A DNA stretch of 64,000 nucleotides from the NCBI RefSeq assembly GCF_022605725.1, contig NC_065556.1, positions 3,658,001-3,722,000 on the forward strand. Direction: 5' to 3'. The first letter of the stretch is position 1, and the number at the start of each line of letters is the position of its first letter. The notes under the pieces are model-generated. The model saw only the letters and a program-made list of their open reading frames with translations. It was not told where the DNA came from and did no database searches. Source of the DNA: Anthonomus grandis grandis (lineage: Eukaryota > Arthropoda > Insecta > Coleoptera > Curculionidae). The translations under genes were made by a program, and so were the position numbers. Below, piece after piece: positions 11,902-23,900 of the stretch.

Positions 11902-12276
11902 CTTTGTATATTGTTGTGGGGTTTTTGCTATTCTGTTTAATTGTGTGTACATACTATTCATACTTCATACTATTGGGTGCTGGTTTAAACCAATTTTGGA
12001 GGTGATAATTGGGTTCAAGGGAGTGAAAACTGAATTTAATTAATTTTATTGTGTTCTTTTGTTGTATATTTTTTAAGTTCTCCTGTTGCCATTATTTATT
12101 AATCCTGTTTTATTCTATGACTGTGATAGTGATGGGTTGTGAATATCAAATGATAATTATATAAAATAATACTAAGTATAAATTGTTTGAGGTTATAAAT
12201 TATTGTTATTGTAAATTATGCTATTTCTGTAAAAATGGGTAATGCCCGTAAATAAATAAATAAATAAATAAAGATA

Positions 12277-13042
12277 TAAAAAAGGCATATCCCAGCATTT
12301 CCCTTTCAGTTCGATCTATTCGAAGACGTTTATGTGACGCCAACTTAAAAGCCAGGAGACCAGTAAAAAAACCTTTCATTTCAACAAAAAAATACACAAA
12401 TTCGTTTAAGATTCGCAAAAGAACACTTACATTGGACCTATAATCAATGGAAAAAAGGTTTTATGGTCAGATGAAAGTAAGTTCAATTTATTTGGGTCAG
12501 ATGGCATTAGATAGGTTAGACGTCCCAAGAATGAAAAATTCAACCCAAACTACGCTATTCCCACAATCAAACATGGAGGCGGTAATGTGTTGGTGTGGGA
12601 ATGTTTTTCCGGGCATGGCGTTGGTTCACTGGCGAGAATAGATGGGATCATGAATAGCCAATATTATCTAAACATCTTAAGGAATAATATGCTTCCCTAC
12701 GCCGAGGATAATTTGCCGTTAATTTGGAAATTCCAGCATGATAACAACCCCAAGCACACTTCTAAAATTGTTAAGAATTTCCTAACCTCTCAACAAATTC
12801 AAGTTCTGAAGTGGCCAGCTTAAAGACCAGATTTAAATTTCATCAAGAACTTGTGGGAGCACCTAGACAAAAAAGTTCGACAAAAAAATCAGAATAACTT
12901 CCGAAATAAAGAAGAATTATTCCAAGTCCTAAAAGAAGCATGGAGTGAAATTTCCAGAGATATTATACACAATCTTCTTGAATCTATGCCAAGATGGTGT
13001 AGTGAATTTGTGAAGAATAATGGTTATGCCACAAAGTATTAG
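12277..13042 (+). pseudogene. Tc1 transposase catalytic half (DD34E, mutated)
   Basis: Continuation of the transposase begun at 7519. The frame reads the second HTH, then KVLWSDESKFNLFGSDGI (first catalytic Asp), a TAG where Trp is expected, VRRPKNEKFN, GGNVLVWECFSGHG, QHDNNPKHTS (second Asp), KWPA*RPDLNFIKNLWEHL, and ends NNGYATKY. The residue 34 positions after the second Asp should be Glu (NPIENLW) but is Lys, so the triad is broken. Two further in-frame stops are visible, plus frame problems around 12430. Dead transposase. Confidence 0.9.
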
Positions 13043-13151
13043 TGTGCTTTTATCCACATTTTGTGTTATATGAAATATATCTTTATTAAGTAGATACATC
13101 TAATATACATAAAAACAAAACTATACTAAATAAGTAACTTAACTAGGTAAC

Positions 13152-13174
13152 AAAAAAAAAAAAAAAAAAAAAAA
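13152..13174 (+). repeat. 23-nt A run plus TAA repeats
   Basis: A homopolymer of 23 A followed by TAATAATAATAA. It lies between the Tc1 transposase 3' region and the minus-strand LINE B, close to the likely junction. Confidence 0.85.
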
Positions 13175-13199
13175 TAATAATAATAAGCACAGTTTCACC

Positions 13200-16115
13200 C
13201 TCTTGAAAGAAAAACAAATAAATAAATGAATTTCCACCAACCACATTAGTTTATTGCCCTAATTCTCCAATTTCCAAATTAATTTATATAAATTTATATA
13301 AATTTTTATTCATATAAATTAGTTTGAATTTTTTGTTTTTGATTTTTAATTGTATGTAGGTGTATTTTATTAAATGTTATTAGTTTTAGTGTAGGTTTAG
13401 TTTCATCATTATTATTGGTTTTCCTTTTTCTTTCTGCAAGCCAGTAAGCATTCCCACATATAATTACATTTCAAATGTGTTTGTAAGAGTATAAATAAAT
13501 AAATAAATATAATTCTTTAGAACAGTTTTAAACTGATCAAGAGATTGTGATTCCTTTATTTCTCGAGGAAGACTATTATATTTTTGAAAACCCTTAAAAA
13601 ACAAAGAATTCATGGTACATCTAAAATTTGGTATTGGAGTAAAAATATCATCACTATTTCTTGTAGGGTAATCATGGACATTTCTATTAAAAGTAATGAA
13701 CTGTTTGAAATAAGGTGGCACTAAATTATTTACAATCCTATATATAAAAATCATAGAAAGAAAGCAAAACCTTCTCTCAACAGAAAACCAATTTAGAGTG
13801 TTGAGCATAAAGGATATTGGTGTAAGGCGGTGTGCATTTAATATCATCCTCATGCCCCGATTCTGAAGTTTCTGAAGTCTGTTAGTCTGGTTTATATTAA
13901 ATAAATACTGCACTGAGGCAAAAAATCAAAATGTGGTTGAATGATAGTATTATAAACCATTAATTTAGATTGATAAGATAGACTCATTGATATTTTACTA
14001 AAAAAGAAAATTTTTTTTGCAATTTTCTCTTCAATATAATCACAATGAGTTTTAAAGTTAAGCAAATTATCAAGTTGCAGACCCAAATATTTCATACATG
14101 TTACAAATTCAATTTGTTCATTGTTAATTAATAATTGAGTACTAATATCCACAATTTTCCAATATTTATACTTAGATGTAAATATTATTGCTTTAGTTTT
14201 CGCCACATTCAACTTTAACTTATTAATATTTAAATATAATGATATCTGTGACAATACCCCATTCATTTTATCTACTGCTCTGTTAAGACTTGTATCACTA
14301 CATGCCAAAAATGTGTCATCAGCAAAAAGGTTTATAAATTCACAATTTACAAAAAGCCCAATATCATTCATATACAATATAAATAGAAGAGGTCCCAAAA
14401 CACTTCCTTGAGGTACTCCCATATTGTTATTTAGTTCAGCAGACTCATTTCCATTAAACCTTACTCTCTGTTTTCGATTATTTAGATGGTCAACAAACCA
14501 GTTATAAACAATACCAGCAAGGCCATAGTTCTTTAATTTTTGTAATAATATGTCCCTATCAATAGTTTCAAAAGCTCTCCTTAAGTCCAAGAACACCCCA
14601 ACCACATATTTATTATTATCAAGATCAGTTTTTATTATAGATAAGGTCAATTGAAGGGCTGATTCGCATGAATGCCCACGACGAAAACCTGATTGATTAG
14701 TCATCAAAATTTCATTTCTTGTAATATGTTCCAAGATTTGATCATATACTGCCATTTCTATAACTTTTTCAATTGGTGGTAAAGTATTTATTGGTCTAAA
14801 TTCACTGGCATTTATTGTATTATTGACCTTTGGAATTGGAATAATTGTGCTAGATTTTAGTTTTTCAGGGATTTCACCAGAGCTAAGAGATGTATTCAAT
14901 AAATTCAATATAACATGACCAATAGTTTCAAATAAAGATTTTAAAATTTTTGCATTTAGTATTTCATGAATTGAACATTTATTGTCAAGTTTATTAATTA
15001 TTTTTTGAGCATCAGATAAAGTAAGTAGTCAAAAATATACTTTATTTGCCAAGTTTACAAACTTATGCTAAAAGCTTCCTAATCCTAGAATTTAAAATAC
15101 AAGTATTTATTGGTTATACAGGACAAAAACAGAATACAGAATCGATTTTGATTGTACATAGAAGCATATTTTATATAAACAAAGACAAAACCAAATAATT
15201 TTAAATATTAAAATGAATTGTTAAAATACTCTTCAATGCTGTAGTAAGCCTTTGGTAAGATTAATTTCTTTAGTTCTCTCCTAAACTTTTTAAGGTCTGT
15301 AATAGTCCTAATCGAAAAAGGAACATGATTAAATATTTTACGACTAATAAATATAAGAGAGTTTCTCGTAAGTGAGGAGGTGGGGATTGGAAGAGATAAG
15401 TTGCCCACTTGACGAGTATTATGACTGGTAGAGGATGGTGGACTTACGGACTTATGTATGAGTGTTGCAGTTTCCAATATAAAGAGTGAGAAAACTGTTA
15501 AAATTCTTTCAGCTACAAAAAGAGGTTTACAAGAGACTCTCAGACCAACACCACACAGATACCTTAATGCTTTTTTCTGAATAGTAAAAATTATGTTAAG
15601 GAGTCCCTTGGAGCACAAACCCCAAAATGGCAACCCATAACGGATATGAGAGTCTATTAAGGCGAAATAAACTGAACGAGCAAACAACCCCCCCAACTCA
15701 TGCCTGGCAACCCTGACTGCAAAACAACCAGAAGAAAGTTTAGCAGCGAGGCCCAAAACGTGGTTGTCAAACCTTAAACTCTCATCAATGAAGAGGCGGA
15801 GAAATCGACAATAATCCCTACCATGTAGTGCGCTCTGCTCATCAAACAAAAAACCCTCTACATTACACTTAAAGCCCAGAACAAAAGTCTTATCAACATT
15901 GAATACAAGCTGATTGCAGATGCACCACTTAAATTATTATTATTTAACTTAAATTTAGACATTTCGAAATTTAAATTGGCATCAATATTATTCCATTTCT
16001 GTTGGCTTGGTATACTTTCATTAATTTGTTCAATTCTAGCAACAAAATAAAAATTAAATATTTTTGCAATTTCCGAATATAATTATTTATAATTGTTGAT
16101 TTTGCTATCTTGGAA
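13200..16115 (-). pseudogene. LINE B (CR1/Jockey group), interrupted by LINE C
   Basis: Minus-strand order: 16080-15935 encodes SEIAKIFNFYF (start of the RT region). LINE C (15026-15930) interrupts it, and it resumes with SDAQKIINKLDN, SSGEIPEKLKSSTIIPIPK, SEFRPINTLPPIEKVIE, GFRRGHSCESALQ, VGVFLDLRRAFETIDRDILL, MGVPQGSVLGPLLFILYMND and LFADDTFLA. The catalytic FADD is intact. A frameshift near 13900 leads to the C-terminal domain (LQKLQNRGMRMIL, PTRNSDDIF), ending at 13464. The FLDLRRAF box and the ADDTFL type set it apart from the YTDFSKAF families elsewhere in the window. Confidence 0.85.
15026..15930 (-). mobile_element. LINE C, 5'-truncated, inside LINE B
   Basis: Minus-strand open frame 15849-15208 encodes the post-RT C-terminal domain: GRDYCRFLRLFIDESLRF, SHIRYGLPFWG, LRYLCGVGLR, and ends YYSIEEYFNNSF. 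It is the same family as LINE K (46200-47908) and LINE M (62395-63760). The 3' end on the minus strand is AATAAAGTATATTTTTGACT. The 5' truncation point, about 15930, is where similarity to LINE K stops. The flanking sequences rejoin into one LINE B frame, which proves the nesting. Confidence 0.85.
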
Positions 16116-17530
16116 ATTTATTTATACCGACTTCCAAAAAGCCTTTGATCGGATAGATCACTATATTTTGCTGCATAAATTAACTCAGTATGGTTTTTCA
16201 GGGAGATTATTTAATTTATTTCATTCCTACTTGATTGGTAGATCTCAATATGTCGAATATGAGGGCTTTAAATCGAAACTTTTTAACGTAACGTCGGGTG
16301 TGCCACAGGGCTCGAACCTGGGTCCACTCCTGTTTAGTTTTTTTATAAATGACTTGATTGAGTCACTCACTTGTCATAGGCTGGCTTTTGCCGATGATTT
16401 GAAGCTATATTTAAATGTATATGGTTTGGAGGATTGTGTTTTCTTCAGAACTGTCTAAATACATTGGAGGTATGGTGCGCTGTTAACAGGTTAGGCTTGA
16501 ATGCAGCTAAGTGTAGTGTCGTCAGTTACTCTAGATCAAAAACACCCTTAAATTTTAATTACTTTATTAATGATACTATTTTGAGTAGATTAGAGCAAAT
16601 TACTGATCTTGGTATAACCTTTGACTCTGAATTTACATTCGTTCCACACTTCAATAACATAGTCAAGTCAGTCCTGAGAAGGCTTGGGTTCATAATTAGA
16701 AGTTCTCAGAGTTTTACTATGGAGTCTACATTAAAACTGCTTTTCTGCTGCTTTGTCAGATCAAAACTGGAGTTTGGCTGCATTATATGGAACCCGCTCT
16801 ATCAGAATCATGTTGGTCTCCTTGAATCTGTTCAGCGTAGATTTGCTAAGTTTTTGGCCTTCAGGCAGGATGGCATATATCCGGTAAGAGGGTTTGAACA
16901 TCGGCAACTATTGGAACGCTTCAATCTACATCCATTACAACTCAGAAGAATGATCTTCTCTGTAAAATTCCTGCATGGGTTACTGAATGGATTCATTGAT
17001 AGTCCTGTACTTCTTTCCGGTGTACGTTTCATGGTGCCTAGGCTTAATGCTAGACATCCCCTAACATTCTTTCTGCCAAGGCCTCATACTAACATCCTGT
17101 TGAAATCGCCACTATATACAATATGCGCTATATTTAATCGGATCTGTCACATGTGCGATATAAATTTATCTCCGGTTCATGTGATTGTCGATATCTTGGT
17201 GGATCATTACTCTTGGGATTAACACCCATGTGTTTAAGTTATAGTTAGTAGGTATATTGCAGTTAATTTAATTTAATTTAATTTTGTTGAATATGTGATT
17301 ATCTTGTTAAACTTTTATAATTGGGTTTTTATATCATATTAATAGTTATTTGTTCTAATTCTTTGGATAACTTTTGAGAATGTGACTTTACTTTACTCTT
17401 TTTCTTTTCTTTTCATTCTTTTAGGTTTGTTTGTGTGTGTTTTTTTTTTTTTAACTATATTTTTCATTGTTTTGCAACTGTTTCCTGTTATTGGGCAAGT
17501 TGCCTGTTGGAAATAAAGGCTTATTATTAT
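16116..17530 (+). pseudogene. LINE D, 5'-truncated RT
   Basis: Begins abruptly at the RT box FIYTDFQKAFDRIDHYILL, then has TSGVPQGSNLGPLLFSFFIN and FADDLKLYLNVYG. A one-base deletion near 16440 (four T where its sister copy LINE G has five) shifts the frame before CLNTLEVWCAVN. The C-terminus contains LESVQRRFAKFLAFRQ and ends at 17222. The 3' untranslated region ends with GGCAAGTTGCC (a small hairpin) then GGAAATAAAGG and TTATTATT. Same family as LINE G at 27540-30075. Confidence 0.85.
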
Positions 17531-17759
17531 ATAACATAATTATGTCATAAAAATCAAAAGTTTCTCTATTTTTGTCCTTAGAGAAAATAAATTTTGTTTG
17601 CATATTTTGTAATAAATTATTTGTTTTCAATTTTTTTTTCTAATTATTTTCGTCACTACTAGATATAACCATAAACATTATTTACAATTACTTCAAATTA
17701 GTTTTAATAAGAAAAAAATAAAAATATTGAAAGTTTCTTCACTTTTGGCCCGCACTGTA

Positions 17760-19376
17760 TATTATAGTTTTAATGTAGTTTAGATTATTTTATGTACTTA
17801 AGTGTGAAACTTTAAGCTGACTTCTATGTGTTCCTTTATTTTATTATATTTCTGGAGGAAAAACCTTGTTTGAAACTTTCATAATAAATAAAATAAAATT
17901 TGAAAACAATCAATATCTCAAAATTATAATACATATTATTATAATAAACAGCTGTCAAACAAGTTATGAGTTATTACTATAATTAATTGACATCACAACT
18001 TGTAAATTAAGGAGCAGAATATTTAAATAAAAATAAGATGAAAAGTTATCAAATGCCCCTTTAAGTGACACCTCAAATTGAGTTTTTTGTCATATCATTC
18101 TAAACAAGCATTATTAAGTAATACAATGGCATATTTTACAAAATTTTGTTGTTTTACTTAAAAATGGGATTCTAAGTCAATAGAAGTATCTATCAATTAT
18201 TAGAAGAGTTTAAAATTAAAATAAGTCAACTTTACTCATTTAAAAAATTAAAGGATTACATTCCTTGAAGGTTTTAACCTTTCTACATTATGGTAGTAGC
18301 GAAAGTTGAAAAAGAAGCAAAGAATCTTATTCAGGTTATGCCTTTTAGTTCATGGATAAACCTGTGTAAAAATTGTTAAAAAATGCCGGCTATTCTTCCA
18401 TAAGAACTTTCATGTACTAACCAAGCAAAAGTACAGGAAAAAAAAATAAAAAAATTTACCATTAAAAAAAAATTGGTAAATAGTATCAGTTATTGAAAAC
18501 ATTTTATACCAAATAGAAAGTTCTGAAATAAGTCCCAGTCAGCCCCGGCATAAGACGCATCGGTAGAGGAGCCCCCCTCGCCTCATTTTCCACACTTTTA
18601 GTGGTCTCGAGCCCCCTTTAAGCCCGGATTTTCGCACGAAAACAACAGTTTTGCGCCGCATCTGGTCCAAACGTGGAACGGAGGCCATTTTGTATAACGT
18701 TCCGGCCAAGCATCTATACGGTGGTTTTCGGCTTTTGTTTTTAACCCGTTTTTCTTTCTTGAAACCCTGAATTCGAAAGCTACTTACGACAATGCTGCTG
18801 CCGGGATTCTTCTGCTAATAACTAAATCTTCGGATTTGCACTTTAACGGGACTTATGACGAAATTTCTTCAGCGAAAACGTGGACTCGTGAAAGCTTTGA
18901 GCGGCAAGAGAAAATGATTGATTTTATTTTGACAATTCCGACTTTTGACATTTGACAGTGACTATTGACATATAGGCATGTTCACACGGACTAGTACCGA
19001 GAGATTTAGTAGCAACCAAATGAACTCAACCGGTTATGGTTAGGCCGCTATTACACTAGCTTTTGGACTCGAGATCGACCGTAAAAATATCGGCGTCGTT
19101 AATTTCGACAACATAACTGCGATCGTCGTCGTGCCTATCTGTGATAGTAAATTAAAAACTACGTAAACTACATGGTGCAAATAGTTTTTTTAAATGTCGT
19201 AGAGTAAATGAATAGTTTATGTAACTTAAGAAGTTTTTTAAAATTGTTTTAAAAAACATAAAAAAATTACCCAGATTACACTACTCCAATTAAAAATAGG
19301 TCGATCTGCTAAATTCCCCGTTCAACTGGGTAAAAATACAAAAATCTCATCGATTATTCTCAAAGAGACCAACACG
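17760..19376. other. no recognisable gene
   Basis: 17760-18540 is AT-rich with nothing identifiable. 18540-19080 is less AT-rich and contains a CCCCGGCATAAGACGC-like block, but I find no open frame with family features and no convincing inverted ends. It could be part of an unrecognised element or host non-coding sequence. Confidence 0.4.
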
Positions 19377-19420
19377 CAAAATTGACGAAAACAAAAGTCA
19401 CGGTCTCACAACATAATCAC

Positions 19421-19462
19421 AGGCTACACGTGTTTTGCTCTAGCTAGAGCATCATCAGGCCT
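19421..19462 (-). ncRNA. hammerhead-like ribozyme motif, core mutated
   Basis: Read on the minus strand: AGGC, CTGATGA, T, hairpin GCTCTAGCTAGAGC, AAAAC, ACGTGTA, GCCT. AGGC and GCCT can pair as stem I and the hairpin is stem II. The required GAAA box reads AAAA, so G12 is lost and catalysis is unlikely. Sister of the intact copy at 25917-25958. Minimal type I hammerheads are known at the ends of Penelope-like elements. Confidence 0.6.
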
Positions 19463-19564
19463 AAAATAAAGTATTAGTCAAAACAAAATTAAAAATTTTA
19501 ATAAAAAACACTATGAAACCTTTAATTACTAGCCAGACTTCACACTACATAAATAAACAATAAT

Positions 19565-19700
19565 TTTTGGGTTATAATGGAAAAAAAAAAATTTAAAAGT
19601 AGACAAAACAATATAGACTCATCAAGAATCGAACCCGATACCACAACATTAAAAGTATGGATGTAAAACCTATCGGCTAAATTACTTCTACTCTACTCTG
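19565..19700 (-). repeat. tRNA-Lys-like SINE head (degenerate)
   Basis: On the minus strand, TAGCCGATAGG resembles a polymerase III A box and GGTTCGATTC a B box 33 nt later. Between them is CATACTTTTAATG, which resembles the anticodon arm of tRNA-Lys(UUU) with loop CTTTTAA. A T-rich stretch follows, and a short GAGTA-type tandem repeat precedes it. I interpret it as a tRNA-derived SINE head or a tRNA pseudogene; it does not fold as a full tRNA. Confidence 0.5.
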
Positions 19701-20725
19701 CTCTACTCTGCGAACTACATTAGCAACTGATCTTCAGGCAGTAAATCTCTGGTTTGAATCAAACTTGCTATCACTAAATCCTCAAAAAACCAAATTATTG
19801 TGTTTTAAGTGTGCTCTAGACCACGTGCCTTTTTCTAATTCAGTAGTTCAGCAGTTTGATAATACAACATTTTTGGGTATATTCATCGACAGAGAACTCA
19901 GATTTGAAGAGCATATCCTCGGTACTTGCAAAAAGGTGTCTACAGGTTGTTTTGCAGTCAGAGCGGCTACCCTGGAGCTTGGCATGGAGTTTGGAAGATC
20001 TGTATATTTTTCATTAATTGAATCCCGCCTTAGGTATGCCATTTGCTTCTGGGGTAATGCAGCTGCCAACTTTCTATAAATGCTGCATGTTTTACAGAAG
20101 GTTGCTGTACGTTACATCTGTGGGGCTAAACCGAGAGATTCCTGTCGCCCATTATTTGTTAGGCTGGGAATACACACTGTCTTCTCCCTCTACATTCAGG
20201 AAGTGGCCTGCTTACTTTTTGCAAATCGCTTTAAATTTATAACCCCAAATCCAAGATACTTAACGCGTCAAGTGAACAATCTAAATCTTCCAATCCCCTC
20301 CTCCACATTAAATAAAAAATCTATTTTCTACGAGGGAATCAAAATTTTCAATCGTTTACCAGGTGGAATCAGGGAGGCAACATGTATTGACACTTTTAAA
20401 TGTAAATTGAAAATACTTTTGACCAAAAAATGTTACTATTCACTGGATGAATACTACGTTGACACATTCTAATTTTCCCTAAGTGTAAGTTTACAGTATT
20501 TGAATTTTATTTGATTTGTTTGTATGGTTTGAATTCTTTGCTGTCTTACACTTGAGGAGATAATTATGGAATTTAATTTACTTTTTATGTATTTTTTTTC
20601 TGATGTTTGTTTTGGAACTCGAGTGTGTATGGGGTGTAGTGGTTAAGTTTAGTGGTAGTAATTTAAGGTAGCTTTGTTTAGAACAATTTTTCTTTATTAA
20701 TAACAATAAAGTATGTTTTTTTTTT
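19701..20725 (+). pseudogene. LINE E, 5'-truncated C-terminal domain
   Basis: The frame opens TTLATDLQAVNLWFESN, just downstream of where the RT catalytic box would be. It then has LSLNPQKTKLLCF, TTFLGIFIDRELRFEEHIL, ESRLRYAICFWGN, an in-frame TAA at 20077, MLHVLQKVAVRYICG, LTRQVNNLNLPIP, and ends YYSLDEYYVDTF at 20472. The 3' end is AACAATAAAGTATG followed by T-rich DNA. It is related to LINE C/K/M. It sits inside the 3' non-coding part of the minus-strand PLE copy. Confidence 0.8.
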
Positions 20726-20891
20726 AATTATTCTAAATTATCTCTTTATTATTAATTTTTTTTTAATTAATCTTCTAAATTATTCTTACTAAGATATCAA
20801 CAATCAAAAATTAATTCTAAATTACTTAGATATCAAGAAGTTAACCAATATATGCTAAAGATTATGACTAAATAAATATATATGATAAAAA

Positions 20892-20991
20892 TTAAATAGT
20901 TAGGTAAATTAAATTATTAAAAATTAAATTTGGTTTGAAAGTAAAAACGTCGTTTACACACACGAGTACCGGACTCTTTTTTGCCTTTGTA
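20892..20991 (-). pseudogene. PLE endonuclease C-terminal end (left of hAT)
   Basis: This is the last part of the minus-strand PLE frame, which begins to the right of the hAT at 24180. Reading across the 8-bp target duplication the frame joins LLEKMAITKA to KKSPVLVCVN, FTFKPNLIFNNLIY and a stop at 20892. The KxNLIF-type ending is typical of the C-terminus that follows the GIY-YIG endonuclease in PLEs. The hAT insertion at 20992 therefore post-dates this PLE copy. Confidence 0.65.
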
Positions 20992-23900
20992 CAGTGGCGG
21001 CTTGCTAATAGGGGCGCAAGGGCGCGCGCCCCCCAGTAATTTCATTAAAAATTACTTATTTTAAATTTCAAACTCGTGTTCAGTAATTATTAATTATATT
21101 AGATATATTTTTTATCAACCCGCGTTTAAATGTATAACACAAGCGCCCGTACTATAGAAGATAATGCGATATTGAAATCAACAACCAAAGTGCTCCTGGC
21201 ACGTATACGTATACCGCTCTCTGTCTCACGCAAGGTACAGCTCATCTATCTTCCTCTATTTGTCGTGGGGCGCGCTCACATCCGCGTCCATAATTTGACC
21301 GAAAAGCTACTCTTGACGACCCATCTTCTCGGCTTTTATCACGCTCGTTACCGATCGCGAGGCGCGCTAAAATTTAGCGTCCCAGTTTTATCGTGGATTC
21401 GGCTTTTGCTTTAATGTTTTGTAAATCGGACCGCAGGCGGCAGGAAGACATTTTTTGTTGTTTATTCGGCAAAATTTTGTTTTTAATCGGTTCCGTGATC
21501 GGTGGTTTGTGTGTGTGTGTGTGAGTATTTCAAGAGTGAACAATACAATAATTATTATTGAAATTTAATAATGAATCGTGTAAGCTTTTTAATTAACTGT
21601 AATTTTTCAAATCTTTCACTTGAAGAAAAAGCAAACATTAAGACTTTAGGCAGACCTTAAAGTAGACCGGATTTAAATATTACTCAAGTGAGTGAAAGGA
21701 AAACACAACAAAGAAGCTCGCCGTTTTTCGAGGGACATTTATATGAGAAATAATTGGATATGTGGTTGTGAAGAAACAAACTTATTATACTGTTTTCCGT
21801 GTGTGTTATTTTTTGTCGCTGGCTCTAGTAGTGTCGATCCAAGTTGGGCAAGAAAAGAGGTAAGAGATTTACAACATCTTGCGGCTAAAATAAAAAAGCA
21901 TGACATTTCACGAGGACATATAAATTCTTGCGCTACATTTGCTCTACTGGGTAAGACTAATATTTTAACACAGTTGAGTTCTGCATATAGAGACAATTTA
22001 ATTAAGCATAATGATGAAATAAGAAAAAATAGGCATGAGAATTATTAGCTGCGTAAAATTTGGTGGGGCCTTTGAATTGGCACTTCGAGGCCACAATGAA
22101 ACTAAGGATTCTTCAAATAAGGGTTTGTTCAAGGAATTAATTAATTTTACCGCAGAATTAGATGTCACACTTAAGGAACACTTGCAGAATTCAACAGTCT
22201 TTAAAGGAACATCTAAAATGATTCAGAACGATATTTTGGAGTGTATGCTTTATGTTTATAGACAAGAAATTTCCAACCATATTGAAAAATCGGAATTTGT
22301 ATCAATACAATGCGATGAGACTACGGATGTATCAAATAACTGCCAAATGGTAATAATATTAAGATATTTTTTTGATAGATCCATTCATTAACATTTCTGG
22401 GGCTTTATCAAGGTTAAGGATAAAACTGCAACAGGATTAAAAACGTGTATCGAAAATGAAATTGATCCGCTAATTTTTAAGACACCTCAAAAATTAATAG
22501 CTCAAACCTACGACGGGGCAAATGTAATGAGTGGTTCAATTAACGGTGTTCAAGCTCAGATTAAATTAAAATATCCAAACGCGCATTTCGTTCACTGTTA
22601 TGCTCACCAGCTGAACCTTATTATGCAAAAATCGGTATCTCAAAATCCGAAAGTACGCGTTTTTTTTAATAATCTATCTGCAATACCAGCGTTTTTCTCA
22701 AATTACTCCCACCGATATGATGTACTACAAGAAATAGTACATAGAAAATTGCCTAGAGTGGCAACAACCAGATGGAACTATAATATTCGCACCGTGAATA
22801 CTGTTTATGAAGATCGCGAAGAATTAATTGAGGTTTTTCAAGAAATTGAGCAGAAATGTGAGAAAAGTGTGACGTCAAATGAAGCTTCCGGTTTAAGGAG
22901 AGCATTAGAGGATCCAGAATTCTTATTCTGGCTTACCCTTTTTCACAAAATTATGCCGCACGTGGACATACTTTATAATCAGCTCCAGTCAAAAAGTAAA
23001 GATAGTGTGTCATTGCAAAAGGATCTGTCGATATTTGAATCAAGCATTGCCAAAATAAGAAACGACACCGATAATATTAAGGCTAATGTAGAATTAAACT
23101 TTGAAAGTGTCAAAAGAAGAAGAACTGACGATAACTTGAGAAGTATTATTGCAAAAGAGGTATTGATTATTATAGGTAGTAGATTTTCCTATCGAGGTCA
23201 TCTTCAAGCAGCTAACTTGTTCGATAAAGAAGCGTATCCAAAATATAACAAGACCTTTCCAGTGGATATTTTAGATAATGTAGTTACTTTTTATCCAATG
23301 TTATGTAAAATTAGATTAAGAACTGAACTAGAAGTCATTTACTCAAGACCATATTTCTCACAAAATATTGGAGCTATGAACTTGCTTTCATTTATTTTAG
23401 AAAATAATCTTGGCGAAACATTTTCCGAAACAATAAAATTATTAAATATCACCATTATTAAATGTCACAATTAATTGTGACGACCCGAATGACAACTGCA
23501 GAGGCCGAGCGCAATTTTTCCACCCTTAAGCAAATAAAAAGCTTCCTGCGAAGTACTATGCTTAATGAAAGACTTAATGCTTTAGCCATGATGTCCATCA
23601 AAAGAAATTTAGTGATGGAAATAAACAATTTTGATGAAAAAGTAATGGAAAGGTTTATAAATATGAAAGACCGTCGAGCAGATTTTACATTTAAGAGGTA
23701 GCTTAAGTACCTATTGAACATTTATTAATAAGTATAATTTTTCTTCACGTTTTAAAGTTACTTGTTATTGTTTTTAAAACCGTAGAGAGGTGGCAAAAAT
23801 ATTTTCGTGCGAGGTTCCGTGATGTGTAAATACGATTGTTTTGTAATAATGTTCTTTATTTTTGATTGCCAAATTAAGACATTTATGTGCAAACTTTTTG

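Larger units (their letters stand above)
7740..12275 (+). mobile_element. LINE A, near full-length Jockey/CR1-type
   Basis: A two-ORF non-LTR retrotransposon inserted in the Tc1 transposase. A 5' untranslated region of about 390 bp precedes ORF1 (8133-9002). ORF2 (about 9005-11901) has endonuclease then RT. The 3' untranslated region ends in repeated AAAT units at about 12240-12275, the typical tail of this group. Only two lesions are visible in ORF2, one nonsense codon and one frameshift, so this is the youngest-looking LINE here. I could not define a target-site duplication with confidence. Related but decayed copies include 33890-35330. Confidence 0.9.
7237..17757 (+). mobile_element. Tc1-like transposon with nested LINEs
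   Basis: The left terminus is CAGTGCCGGCCAAAAGT; the right terminus read on the other strand is CAGTGCGGGCCAAAAGT. Both are flanked by TA (7235-7236 and 17758-17759). Each end also has an inner copy of the binding-site-like motif: GGACATAAATGGAGAAACTT near 7417 and, on the other strand, GGACAAAAATAGAGAAACTT near 17570. This gives an IR/DR-like layout. The transposase is interrupted at about 7740 by LINE A; further LINEs (B, C, D) lie between its 3' end and the right terminus. Removing them leaves about 1.6 kb, the normal Tc1 size. Confidence 0.9.
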
